Source: Phytophthora hibernalis
Taxonomy: Eukaryota > Oomycota > Peronosporomycetes > Peronosporales > Peronosporaceae
Direction of reading: 5' to 3'
Assembly (NCBI GenBank): GCA_012656075.1
Contig: JAAKBF010000302.1
Coordinates: 61,638 to 125,637 of the forward strand
Length of the DNA stretch: 64,000 nucleotides
In this document: positions 8,200 through 16,960 of the stretch, piece by piece
Numbering within the stretch: position 1 is the stretch's first letter
Layout: the number at the start of each line of letters is the position of its first letter
Notes under the pieces: generated by a model
Seen by the model: the letters and a program-made list of their open reading frames with translations, nothing else
The model's database searches: none
What the model was told of the DNA's origin: nothing
Position numbers and translations under genes: made by a program

Positions 8200-11100
8200 C
8201 TACGCTGTGCTGAAAATCTGCCTGTACACGATGTTCGGGGTGCATGCTCCGTCCTCTTCCTCCATGTTGGATACTCAAGCAGTATCTTGATCTTGGATCT
8301 CGCAGTGACCCGGGAGAGCGCCACATACAGCTGGCCGTGCGAAAAGCATGGTGTCGCCAAGTAAAGTCCCAGGTTGAGCACCGTTTGTCCTTGAGCCTTG
8401 TTGATTGTCATGGCAAACGCGGGCTGGACCGGGAACTGTTTGCGGCGCAGGTGGAATGGGAAGTCGCAAGCGTTGCCGTCACTAACGAAGAGGATCCTTG
8501 GAATCAATACGTTCTGGCCTTGACGCTCGCCAGTCATGATGGTCGCGTGTATCACGTGAGGCTTCAATTCCTTCACTCTAAGGCGCGTGCCGTTGCAAAG
8601 CCCCAGGTCCGGGTTCAAGTTCCTCATCATCTTGATCGGCTGGCCCCTCTTCAACACCAATCTGTGAGGTGGTATCCCGTTAATGTCGATCGTGTTCAGA
8701 ACCTCTGTCTCTAAGAAGTTAAACGCCTCGTCATCCTGAACCGAGTCGACCGACAGATACTCACAAGCCTCTCCGTCCAAGCGTCGCCCGACTGCCTCAT
8801 TGATACGGTGAACCATCGCGTTGGTTGTGGTCAAGATGGTGCGGTTCGCGAAGTATTCGTCAGTGGCGATGGTCGGGTCGTTCACGTCAGCGTACATGGT
8901 ATCAATCATCCGTTTCATACCAATAGGTACAGCACCCGGAGCAATCTCTGCGTCGGCGTCGAAGTCAGCGGGCGGGTTGTCGATCAACATATCGCGCGGG
9001 ATTTTCATGAAGTTCCCTCCAAGTGCGGGATTGACTTCATGTCGACCTTCGCCTACCTGTAGAAGAAACTCCGCAAAGGCTGCAATTTCTTCAGCTGAAC
9101 TGTCGTTGTCGGCTGTCCGAACCCGCATGTTCTCCGTGAGTCGGACCTGTTGGAAGTACGGCCACAGTTGCGAGGACTTCAGACAGGCGTCGATCGTCTC
9201 TGCCGGTGTTCCTTTGATGACGACTGGCAGAATCTGACGGAAGTCACCTGACAAAACCAATACCTTTCCTCCAAACGGTTCGTTGTCGTTGTTCATCACA
9301 TCACGAAGGGTGCGGTCCACCGCCTCAAAGCGTGCCGGTGAGTCATGGGCGCTTCATCCCAGATGATAAGACTGGCGCGCTGAATCAACGCCCTTAGGTG
9401 GGACTGCTTGGTAACGGAGCACGTAGACTTTTCATCCAATTTCAGGGGAATCTTGAATGTTGAGTGTGCCGTACGACCGCCCATAAGAAGCAAAGAGGCG
9501 ATGCCGCTGGACGCGACCGCGATCGCAATTTTGCCCGAGAGACGCACGTTGGCGAGGATATGCTTGATCAGCATGGATTTCCCATACCACCCGGACCGTC
9601 GATGAAGAACAGTTTCTTACCAACCTCAGGGGTTTCAACAGCGCCAACGCCTTGGTCGTAAAGTGCCCGCTGTCCCTCGTTGTGGTCACCGTTATGGTCC
9701 GCAACATCCTGTAGAACAGAACACGTGTACCCTTACAGCTCGCGACGAATGAGGTTGTTCTCCCCTCGGAGGTGACCAATAATGTCGGGAAATCGCTCAG
9801 CTGGGGAGGCTTGTGTTGTAGGCGTCGAGGCTCACACCGTTAATTTTCAGGGGGCCGTCAATACTCTTGAGCGTGAGAAACATGATGTTGTCGGCGACCT
9901 CCTGCCCGTGTCGTGCGCCGAGCTGACGCTCAAAGTCGGCTTACAGTTCATCGTAAAACTGATCCCACAGTCCACGCACGTTGAAACTTGTGAATAAACC
10001 AACAGCGTAGCGAAAACCTGGCGGAGGGGGTACGCCATCTTGAACGCAACGGCTTCTGTCATGCAGGAAATCCACTCTCTGTCGTCATCTAGCAGTCCGG
10101 TTGCCAAGGCTGCCTCGTGGAATGTATTACACACCACGTTGTCGACTGTCCGCAGATCCTCAAGAGAAGTCGGACCTTTTGGCACAGCAAAGCACGCAAG
10201 TAGAAGCACTCCATGTCCCTTGGGGAAACGTGGATCAGACGTCCTATAGCCGCCTGGTATCTTGTCCGACGCTTCCATCTTTTCTCCGGGTCAATCCACG
10301 CGAACTCCTTGGGGATGCTTTGATACAGCATAGTCTTGGCGATTTGGTTTTCAGGTGCGTCGCTCGCGCAAAGTTCGAAAAACTAGGCGGTACACGACGT
10401 CCATCAACTGAGAACTGTCCGGAGGGTATCGGCGCAGCTTCTCACCGAAGGTAAGAAATGGCTGCGCGAAAGGGTTGTGCGTGGTCATCATATCCTCGAT
10501 GTACCTCAACGCATCTGTGTCCAGATCCGCGAAAATTCCCTTTTGCCGCGTCGCACGTGCCTGCATGTCCGGATCCACGATGTAGATTTGCGCAAACTTG
10601 GGTGCAGTCGGCTGGCCTGTGTGTGGATCCTTGTACGGTAGCAACGACCCGAGGCGCTCTGGATGTGATACGTATAAACGCCTTGCTCTCCCGCGACGTC
10701 CATGTCCTGATTTACGTTTCCAAACGTTCCGTCACTCGAGGAAGCTCCGATGGAGGTGAATGCAAAGGCCTGGTTGTACGCTCGGATGAGGGTTCGTAGC
10801 TCGGGTCCCCGTACAGCTGGATGAACCCCGCAGGTGCAGGTTGAAGCTGAGGGAGTTGCACTTTGCCCTTTAAGCAGCATGTGTTGTCAGACTCATCGGG
10901 CCACTCCCAAGCCTTGCAATACGGGCAGACCGTGGTAGTGGGCAGCTTGAATCGGGATCCGACGATGTTTTTGCCTGTAACCGTAACAGCTCTAAAATCC
11001 TCGTGGTTGATAAGAGCCCTCCGATGTTTAGGGGCGGCACGGCGGACACGCGATTGTTCTCGATGCTGCTCTCGATCTTCCTCGGTCTGGCTCGCGCGTA

Positions 11101-11962
11101 CGGCGGCGCGGCGATCACGGTTCTAGACTCTCTCCTGTATGTGCTCCTCATGGCTGAAGTTTTGCCGCAAGATAGCGTGATGTTCACGGTCCAATACCTA
11201 ATCTCTCCACGCTCCAACTCTGTCATGTTCTCGCGACGTGTATGCGAGTACTGGCGGTCACGCTCGGCATTCCTGGCGTCAGGTCTTGCACGACGCTGTT
11301 GTTGGCGAACGCGATCTTTGTCCCTTACCGAGTCGCGTTGGGAATCACTCATCTGTGCTCGCTTTAGTCGTTGTCACTCCGCGGCGACCGCTCGTGTATG
11401 GGCCTTCTGCGACTCAGACGCGTTAGCCCTACGAATTTTTTCCTGTCTGCATTTGCCTCACGCGCACGCTCCTTCTGGGAGGCATTAGCGTTCGCTCTTC
11501 GAATCCTTGCCGCCTCCGCTTTCCGAGCACGTTTGTAGGCAGGTGACGGGGGCAACGGCGGCGCGGTCTCTTCTGTAGCCAGGGCGGCAAGGCTGTGCCC
11601 CTCGTCGTATTCAGGTGCTACCCGCCGTCGGTGCTCAGCCGGAACATCCTCTTCAGTCTGCCCTTCTTGCTCCACCGTTGGTCGTTCCTCCTCAGCGACC
11701 ATCGTGACGTAGGCTCGGCTATGGTAATATGCACATCTCTAACCACAGCGGCCGTGAAAACAGCAGCAACCGGAGGTCCCGCGGTAACGGTAAGAGCAGC
11801 CATCTCACTGGCCAAGCTGCGAGCCTTGGCCGATTTACGTTGCTTCTGTTTACGCCGAGTTACCGCATCCTCTGGAGCCGCAGGGGTCGCGTTCACATCC
11901 GCGTTGTGACGCGAAGCCTCTTCAATTTCCTCCCGAGTGCGCTTTCGTTTGACGCGAGGCAT
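8200..11962 (-). pseudogene. Helitron Rep/helicase gene, frameshifted, HUH region apparently deleted
   Basis: Coding signal runs from MPRVKRKRTREEIEE at 11962 through a basic Arg/Ala-rich N-terminus, a Helitron_like_N stretch (AYNQAFAFTSIGAS, FAQIYIVDPDMQAR, NPFAQPFLTFGEK at about 10440-10850), a post-Rep stretch (KGPTSLEDLRTVD, 9850-10280), then Pif1 helicase: Walker A (FIDGPGGMG, 9590-9615), Walker B (LIIWDEAPM, near 9360), GDFRQILPVV, TINKAQGQT and LYVALSRV, ending near 8200. Around 10350-10440 the text jumps from the pre-Rep block to the post-Rep block, so the HUH/two-Tyr nuclease is missing. Walker A is broken by loss of one A, another shift lies after Walker B, and another near the C-terminus. 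It would normally unwind and replicate Helitron DNA; here it cannot be functional as read. Confidence 0.85.
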
Positions 11963-12492
11963 AACTGTCTGCGAACACGGAACAGATTAACGTGACGCGT
12001 TAGACATTAAGTCTCAGTACATCGCAGTGTATGTAGTGATATCCGGATGAACGTATCGGCACCAATTCAGTAGAATGTTCTCCACCGCCAACAGCAAACC
12101 GAACCGCAAGAGTTCCAACAACTGCATGGACGCGACGTCGCACGAAAATCCGAACTCCCGCAACGAATCCCAAGTGTAGCGACGGCAAAACCAATATATA
12201 GTCCGACCCATGTTTCTATTCTACTTGCTCTTGCACCTTAACCTCTTCTGTATCTTCCTTTATCGCACGACTTACAACACGGGTGCTGCAAGCTGTCTCT
12301 GGTGCTGAACCGACATCTCACCGCGCTTTCAGTTGTTCTATTCTGTAGTCACTATCTTTGGTGACAACGCGGCGGTCGGTTTAATGCGCTGGCTTGTTCA
12401 GCACAGACAATTCAACCTTTTGGCCAGGGTTACAGGGGTTGTTACTTTTTTGTGGTGTTTTTTTTATATGCACTTATGTATAGGGACGGACA
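11963..12492. other. 5' region of unit B Rep/helicase
   Basis: This lies between the probable start codon at 11962 and the upstream ORF. Short minus frames of about 65 codons show no family motif. It presumably holds the Helitron promoter, but I can name no element. Confidence 0.4.
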
Positions 12493-12948
12493 TCAAAGGG
12501 TTGAGGGGTCGCTACACCCGGGACGCGCCGCAGGAATTTGGAATTTCCAGGCAACACACACCCAATTAGCTAAATCTCCAACAATTCGGTCCATTTTTAA
12601 CGGTGTAAAACACCCATCGAACGACACCAAATGATTGAATGGCATCTGCGTACTGCCCGGTGGTGCCAGCTCCCGCCTTTTGTCCCCGATCACTTTCCCA
12701 CAGTCAACAGGCTTTGCAGCCTGGCGCGGTAGTCGTTTGCAAATGGTGCAGTCGGATAGTTGGGTTAGAGCGCCGGGCAGTACTGAGGTCTTGGTGCGAT
12801 ATCCTTTTTGCGCGTAGAATGGCAAGGCCGCATGGACCAAATAACCCAGTACAGCCAGCTCAACCGGTTCGCAGTCGGGTTGGTGGTCAATAGACAGGAG
12901 CCATGTGCTTTCGCTCAGAGTGGGCGGTGGGTCAAAACCCCTTAGCAC
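12493..12948 (-). CDS. hypothetical ORF upstream of the Helitron helicase gene
   Basis: 151 codons from the ATG at 12948, on the same strand as the Rep/helicase and inside unit B. It has a Cys pair in SDCTICKRLPRQ and further Cys at PVDCGK and FDGCFT. There is no signal peptide or membrane segment, and I do not recognise a family. It has no counterpart in units A or C. It may be Helitron cargo or a chance ORF in GC-balanced DNA. Confidence 0.3.
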   Translation of the reverse strand: MLRGFDPPPTLSESTWLLSIDHQPDCEPVELAVLGYLVHAALPFYAQKGYRTKTSVLPGALTQLSDCTICKRLPRQAAKPVDCGKVIGDKRRELAPPGSTQMPFNHLVSFDGCFTPLKMDRIVGDLANWVCVAWKFQIPAARPGCSDPSTL

Positions 12949-13174
12949 GGCTCCCTCCCAGTAGGAATAACCCGCTGGGACTTAAATATCCTAAACAGCC
13001 CCGGAGCTTCGGATTATCTGTGCGAGGAGTGGTGGTTGCTATAGCTACTGTATAACATGCACACACGCAGCGTACCTCGTCTTCGAAGCCGCGTCGGCAG
13101 TTTCGTAATTCAAAATGGGGGAAGTGTAAATCGAAAATAAAAAACAGCCAATCACATGAAAGTATATTTAAAAT
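12949..13174. other. unit B interior, no gene seen
   Basis: Unique sequence between the hypothetical ORF and the shared 5' terminal block. No repeat or gene recognised. Confidence 0.4.
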
Positions 13175-13361
13175 TAAATTCGGCCAATGAGGGCCTTCGC
13201 TGCGCTCGGCTGCTTGGAATGCCGTTTTTCAGCCAATGAGGGCCCGCCTTCGGCGGCTAATTACTGTTTTTGCGAATCGGAGCCGCCGTCGCTATCGCTC
13301 GGCAGCGCAACGGGACTGACGGACCGACAGACGGACCGGTTCGCCTACTACTTGTAGTAGA

Positions 13362-13389
13362 CTAGGCGTTTGCCGCCGCTACGCGGCGG
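13362..13389 (-). other. Helitron 3' terminus (hairpin + CTAG)
   Basis: Same 17-nt hairpin and 7-nt spacing as at 6256 and 8042. CTAG is followed directly on the minus strand by TCTACTACAAGTAGTAG, the 5' end of unit B. Confidence 0.7.
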
Positions 13390-13559
13390 TGGGGCAATGG
13401 TTTGCCCCAGCTAAGTGGGCCGCCCCCTTCGCGTCGCTCCACGGGGCTTATTTTTACCCAGTCTCCAATACGTCAACATGTTATTTTTCCTATGCATATA
13501 CAGTTACTCTAATCGTTCCTACAGAGCGCTCCTGGTTGACATGTACGCTTGTCCTCTAC

Positions 13560-14335
13560 CTATCGAACCAGTTTACTTATCGTGTCTCTCTTAGTATTCT
13601 CCATACCTATCGTCTACCTACCTACAGTCTCTACTTATCCTCTCTTTTTACCTTTTTTCTCTCTGCGCAATGTACTATAGACTTTCCATCGTCTCTGCCT
13701 GTCGTCACTATCTATCTTCCCCATCTACATATCGTATCTATCTCATATCTATCGTGTCTACCTATCGTGTCTACCATTCTATCGACTGCACCTACATATC
13801 TTGTCTACATGTCATCTCTCGTACCTATACCTGTTGTCTTACTATAGTCTCGCATACTATCGGTTCCCATACAATTGTGTTCCATACAATCGTGTCCCAT
13901 ACAATCGTCTCTCATACTACCGTCTCTCATACAACGCCTCTCGTATTACCGTCCCTCGTACTATCTTGTCTCTACGTATACTCGCATACTCTCGTCTATC
14001 GCCAGTCATACTATCGTCTCTGATACTATCGTCTATGATACTATCTCGTCTTTCATATCAAGTTTATTTCCTTCAATCGCCCTATCTATCGTCTATTTCT
14101 GCATATCTATCATACTATCGTCTCTCATACTTCCCAGCGTTTATGCTACTATCGGCTCTCGTTCATGTACAATCGTCTCACATCTATCTATCGCCTCGCC
14201 GCTATTGTCAACATATCGTTCTCCTATCGTCTATCTATCGTCGACTTTCGTCAATCTACCGCCTACCTATCGCCACCAATCATATCGTCTCTTATACTAT
14301 CGTCTATCAGCTTTCATATCGCCTCTCGGTAATCT
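13560..14335. repeat. TATCGTCT-type pyrimidine microsatellite in unit C
   Basis: Counterpart of 6440-7240 with a different arrangement of CTATCGTCT, CTCTCATAC and CCATACAATCGTG units. Overlapping plus-strand ORFs (13670-14493 and others) follow the repeat and are not genes. Confidence 0.8.
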
Positions 14336-14381
14336 ATATAACCCAAACCAATATTTTAGCCAATGGAAACCCTGTATTGCG

Positions 14382-14828
14382 TTACCGTCTATTCCTTCTG
14401 GCGTTTCTTGCGGCGGCGGGGCTGCATACGGCGACGGTGCCTGCGTCGGCGCCGTTCCCGGTCCTCGCGAGGCGGCACAATTGGTGCTCGTGACGGGACC
14501 ATCGCGGCGACCACCAACTCCGCTCGTTGCTGGCGCTGGTCTGGCGGTCGTTGGGTGGAGCAGGCTCCGCGCGGTGCCAGTACACGTGGCGGTCGGGGCC
14601 GTTCGCGCACGCAACGCAGCGACGGGCACCCGCCCGAGCACCTCCCACAGCAAACGCATCCCAGGAAAGAAGCGCCTCGCAGCAGGAGCACCGCCGCAGT
14701 TGAAGCCCGAGCCCGTCGGCGTCTACGGGTGGCGGCACCACCCGAGCGCTGCAGGTTGCGCAGGTGTAGGGGTCCATTTGGCTTTTGTTTACATTTATTT
14801 CGGCTATGTACGATTTCATGTACACCAC
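14382..14828 (-). CDS. small Cys-rich (zinc-ribbon-like) ORF carried by Helitron unit C
   Basis: 148 codons from the ATG at 14828. CATC, CSCC and RRCVACANG are all in one frame here, at about residues 23-26, 46-49 and 70-73. The spacing, with an aromatic LSWDAF between the second and third Cys groups, resembles small CxxC...F...CxxC zinc ribbons such as those next to HNH or Stc1 folds; this is a resemblance only. It is the more complete copy of the unit A ORF. Downstream of the Cys part the best frame is uncertain, since a basic Arg-rich tail shared by both copies is in another frame. Confidence 0.45.
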   Translation of the reverse strand: MVYMKSYIAEINVNKSQMDPYTCATCSARVVPPPVDADGLGLQLRRCSCCEALLSWDAFAVGGARAGARRCVACANGPDRHVYWHRAEPAPPNDRQTSASNERSWWSPRWSRHEHQLCRLARTGNGADAGTVAVCSPAAARNARRNRR

Positions 14829-15293
14829 ATCAACCTAATGTAGCACACATCGAGTTCCTAAAGTTTTAGCCAATGAGGGGCTCTCGCTGAGCTCCGCTGA
14901 GCGATAAGCTACGTACTCCTAAGTACGATTCCATGTACACCACATCAATTTAATGTAATCCACACCAACTTACCGTAGTTTTAGCCAATGAGGGCCGCTG
15001 CGCTCGGCTGCTTGGAAGGCCGTTTTTCAGCCAATGAGGGCCCGCCTTCGGCGGCTAATTACTGTTTTTTGCGAATCGGAGCCGCCGTCGCTATCGCTCG
15101 GCAGCGCGACGGGACTGACGGACCGACAGACGGACCGGTTCGCCTACTAGTTGTTTATGATGGTACTTATTTTCCAGGATGATGTTTTATTGCTTGTACT
15201 ATTCGTCGTAGCGGCAGTCGCGGAATTGTAGGGTCTGGTACAACTTCAGCAATTTTTGAAGCTGTACTGGTTTTTGGGTGGAGTGCATGTATT

Positions 15294-15335
15294 AACCCTT
15301 TCGTGCTCAACTTTGCCCCTTTCATGCTGTTTTTA
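15294..15335 (+). other. possible piggyBac-type terminus (TTAACCCTTTCG)
   Basis: TTAACCCTTTCGTGCTCAAC fits the TTAA target plus CCC start of many piggyBac ends, and a piggyBac pseudogene lies at 16961-19944. A similar TTAACCCTTTCATG is at 25043 in the same orientation. I found no matching GGGTTAA end, so this is weak. Confidence 0.25.
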
Positions 15336-15561
15336 AAACCTGCGAGTAAAAGTGCTATCAATGGGGGCAGAATGCCCCACTTGACGTAAGTTCAAGCTGA
15401 CAGCTTACCTGGTTTTATAACTGCCAATCAAAATCCCCTCCCGTGCCCCGTTTTTGATGTCGTATTTACTATGTACTCCGTCACATACAACTGGATGTTA
15501 TTGATTGCCATACTATAACTAAGCCTTTTGCGTACTCGTTCCCATACAAAAACTATCACAG

Positions 15562-16520
15562 ATGCTCACTTCGAGAGCTGCAGCATGGCGCGAAGATAAA
15601 GAGCTCATTCAGCTTGCGCGCATGTACGAGGACGCGGGTACAAGGATCATCTGGCGGGATGTCGCCCACCAACTACGCCACACAAGGCACACTACAGCAC
15701 TACAACAGCGTTTGAGATCCCTGAGGCGAACGCATGGTAAGCTTTTGGCTGATTTTCCTACAAACTCTTTACGCCCATGGAACGGCCACGAGGGCGGCCG
15801 CCAGCCGTGACGCGGCAGCTTCGAGCGCTTGCAGAAGCCCCACGCTTACCAAGAACCACATATAAGTCAGCGTCAGTAACTGTGCCTGCTGAAGTGTGCC
15901 CCCCGTTGCCAAGACACTCCAGTACGAGCCTTCATGCGGCCGCGCTGCTCTCGATCAACATTTCGCCAGTACCGTCTCTACGTTATCCACCGACCTCGAT
16001 GCCAAGACAAGATTTAAAAATGCCGCCTCTCACACCTTCTTCCACCGAGCAGACTGTGACGACCGTATTTGCTGATGTTCCAAGAGAACTGGTTCTAGGA
16101 TACCAAGGCAATTCAACTTACAAGAATGTTGGCGAAGTGATGCCTGCTGGTGTCACGAAGTTGGTAGCAGAACTGGATGGCATTGACGACAGTGACATTT
16201 TTATGGAAATTGGCTCTGGACTCGGGAATGTTGTCGCACAAGTTGTGTTGGCGACAAACGTATTTCGCGCTATTGGGATAGAATTATGAGAACAAGTCCA
16301 ACGTGCTGGCATTCAAGCAATCCATCGCAGTTCATACGCATGGGCGTTCCACGACAGAGCTCCGTTCATATGCAAAGACGTCAAGCAAATTCGTCTTGCG
16401 AGCGAGTTGCCATTTGCAGAAGCAACTATCGTGTATTGGAACAATGTGCTCTTTCAACCCCGCGTCACTGAGCACGTTAAAGAGCAGCTGCAGGAGATGC
16501 CAGACATCCGCTTTCTTTGA
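15562..16520 (+). pseudogene. SANT/Myb-like plus DOT1-like histone methyltransferase
   Basis: The first frame (15562-15810) begins MLTSRAAAWREDKELIQLA and continues with WRDVAHQL and LQQRLRSLRRTHGK, a Myb/SANT-like helical pattern. A one-base shift near 15780 leads into the second frame, with a Pro/Ser-rich linker, then YKNVGEVMPAGVTKLV and EIGSGLGNVVAQVV, the SAM-binding motif I of DOT1-type H3K79 methyltransferases. A TGA at 16287 follows IGIEL. The same frame stays open to 16518 with the later methyltransferase block (PFAEATIVYWNNVLFQP), so a single nonsense codon separates them. DOT1 proteins methylate nucleosomal H3; oomycetes have many diverged copies. This copy has one frameshift and one stop. 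Confidence 0.7.
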
Positions 16521-16960
16521 GCTGCAGAAACTTCTGCCCACGTCACCGAGTTATTTGTTTCAACAGCTTCTGTTCTTCTTTTGGGTTGAATTAGGTAGTA
16601 GAAGTTCCCTGCAGCTGGAAAGCTGACCTTCTCTCTGTATACATTTACAAGTCGAAGTACAATGAGTAAGGATCTATTACTACAGTACATGAAATGCGTT
16701 GAAGTTGCATTTGTTTGGTAAAACTAAGCTAAATGCACACTGAATATGCATAGTTAAACCAAGTTACATACTCACCCCTTTGTCATATTGAAAGCAAAGT
16801 GAACGCGCTTCAGTTTTGCTATGTCAAATCAAGATACGTAACATGAACCTCCCATTCGTACGAAGTCTAAACGCTTAGTGATGGCGCTGCATTGCTTCTG
16901 TCTGAATTACCGCTCTGCTTCAACTTGTACAACTCCGAACTGGTGCGCACTTTCCCTTTG
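16521..16960. other. intergenic, no gene recognised
   Basis: AT-rich DNA between the methyltransferase pseudogene and the end of the piggyBac gene. There is no clear terminal inverted repeat. Confidence 0.45.

Larger units (their letters stand above)
8042..13361 (-). mobile_element. Helitron unit B, 5.3 kb, with damaged Rep/helicase gene
   Basis: 5' end TCTACTACAAGTAGTAG at 13361; 3' hairpin 8053-8069 plus CTAG at 8042-8045. The first 187 bp or so (13175-13361) and last 95 bp or so match units A and C; the interior is unique in the window and holds the helicase gene. It is joined without spacer to unit C at its 5' end and to unit A at its 3' end. It is probably an internally deleted derivative of an autonomous Helitron, because the HUH nuclease part is not found. 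Confidence 0.75.
13362..15149 (-). mobile_element. Helitron unit C, non-autonomous (1788 bp)
   Basis: 3' hairpin 13373-13389 and CTAG at 13362-13365. The 5' end is at about 15149, where similarity to the other 5' ends (AGTAGGCGAACCGG on the minus strand) stops and unrelated DNA begins; the first 9 or so terminal bases are altered. It is collinear with unit A over its whole length. This is the upstream end of the Helitron run. Confidence 0.75.

Noticed and set aside
8244..8714. Plus-strand ORF opposite the Helitron helicase
   Set aside because: It is antisense to a clear helicase frame and has no motif of its own.
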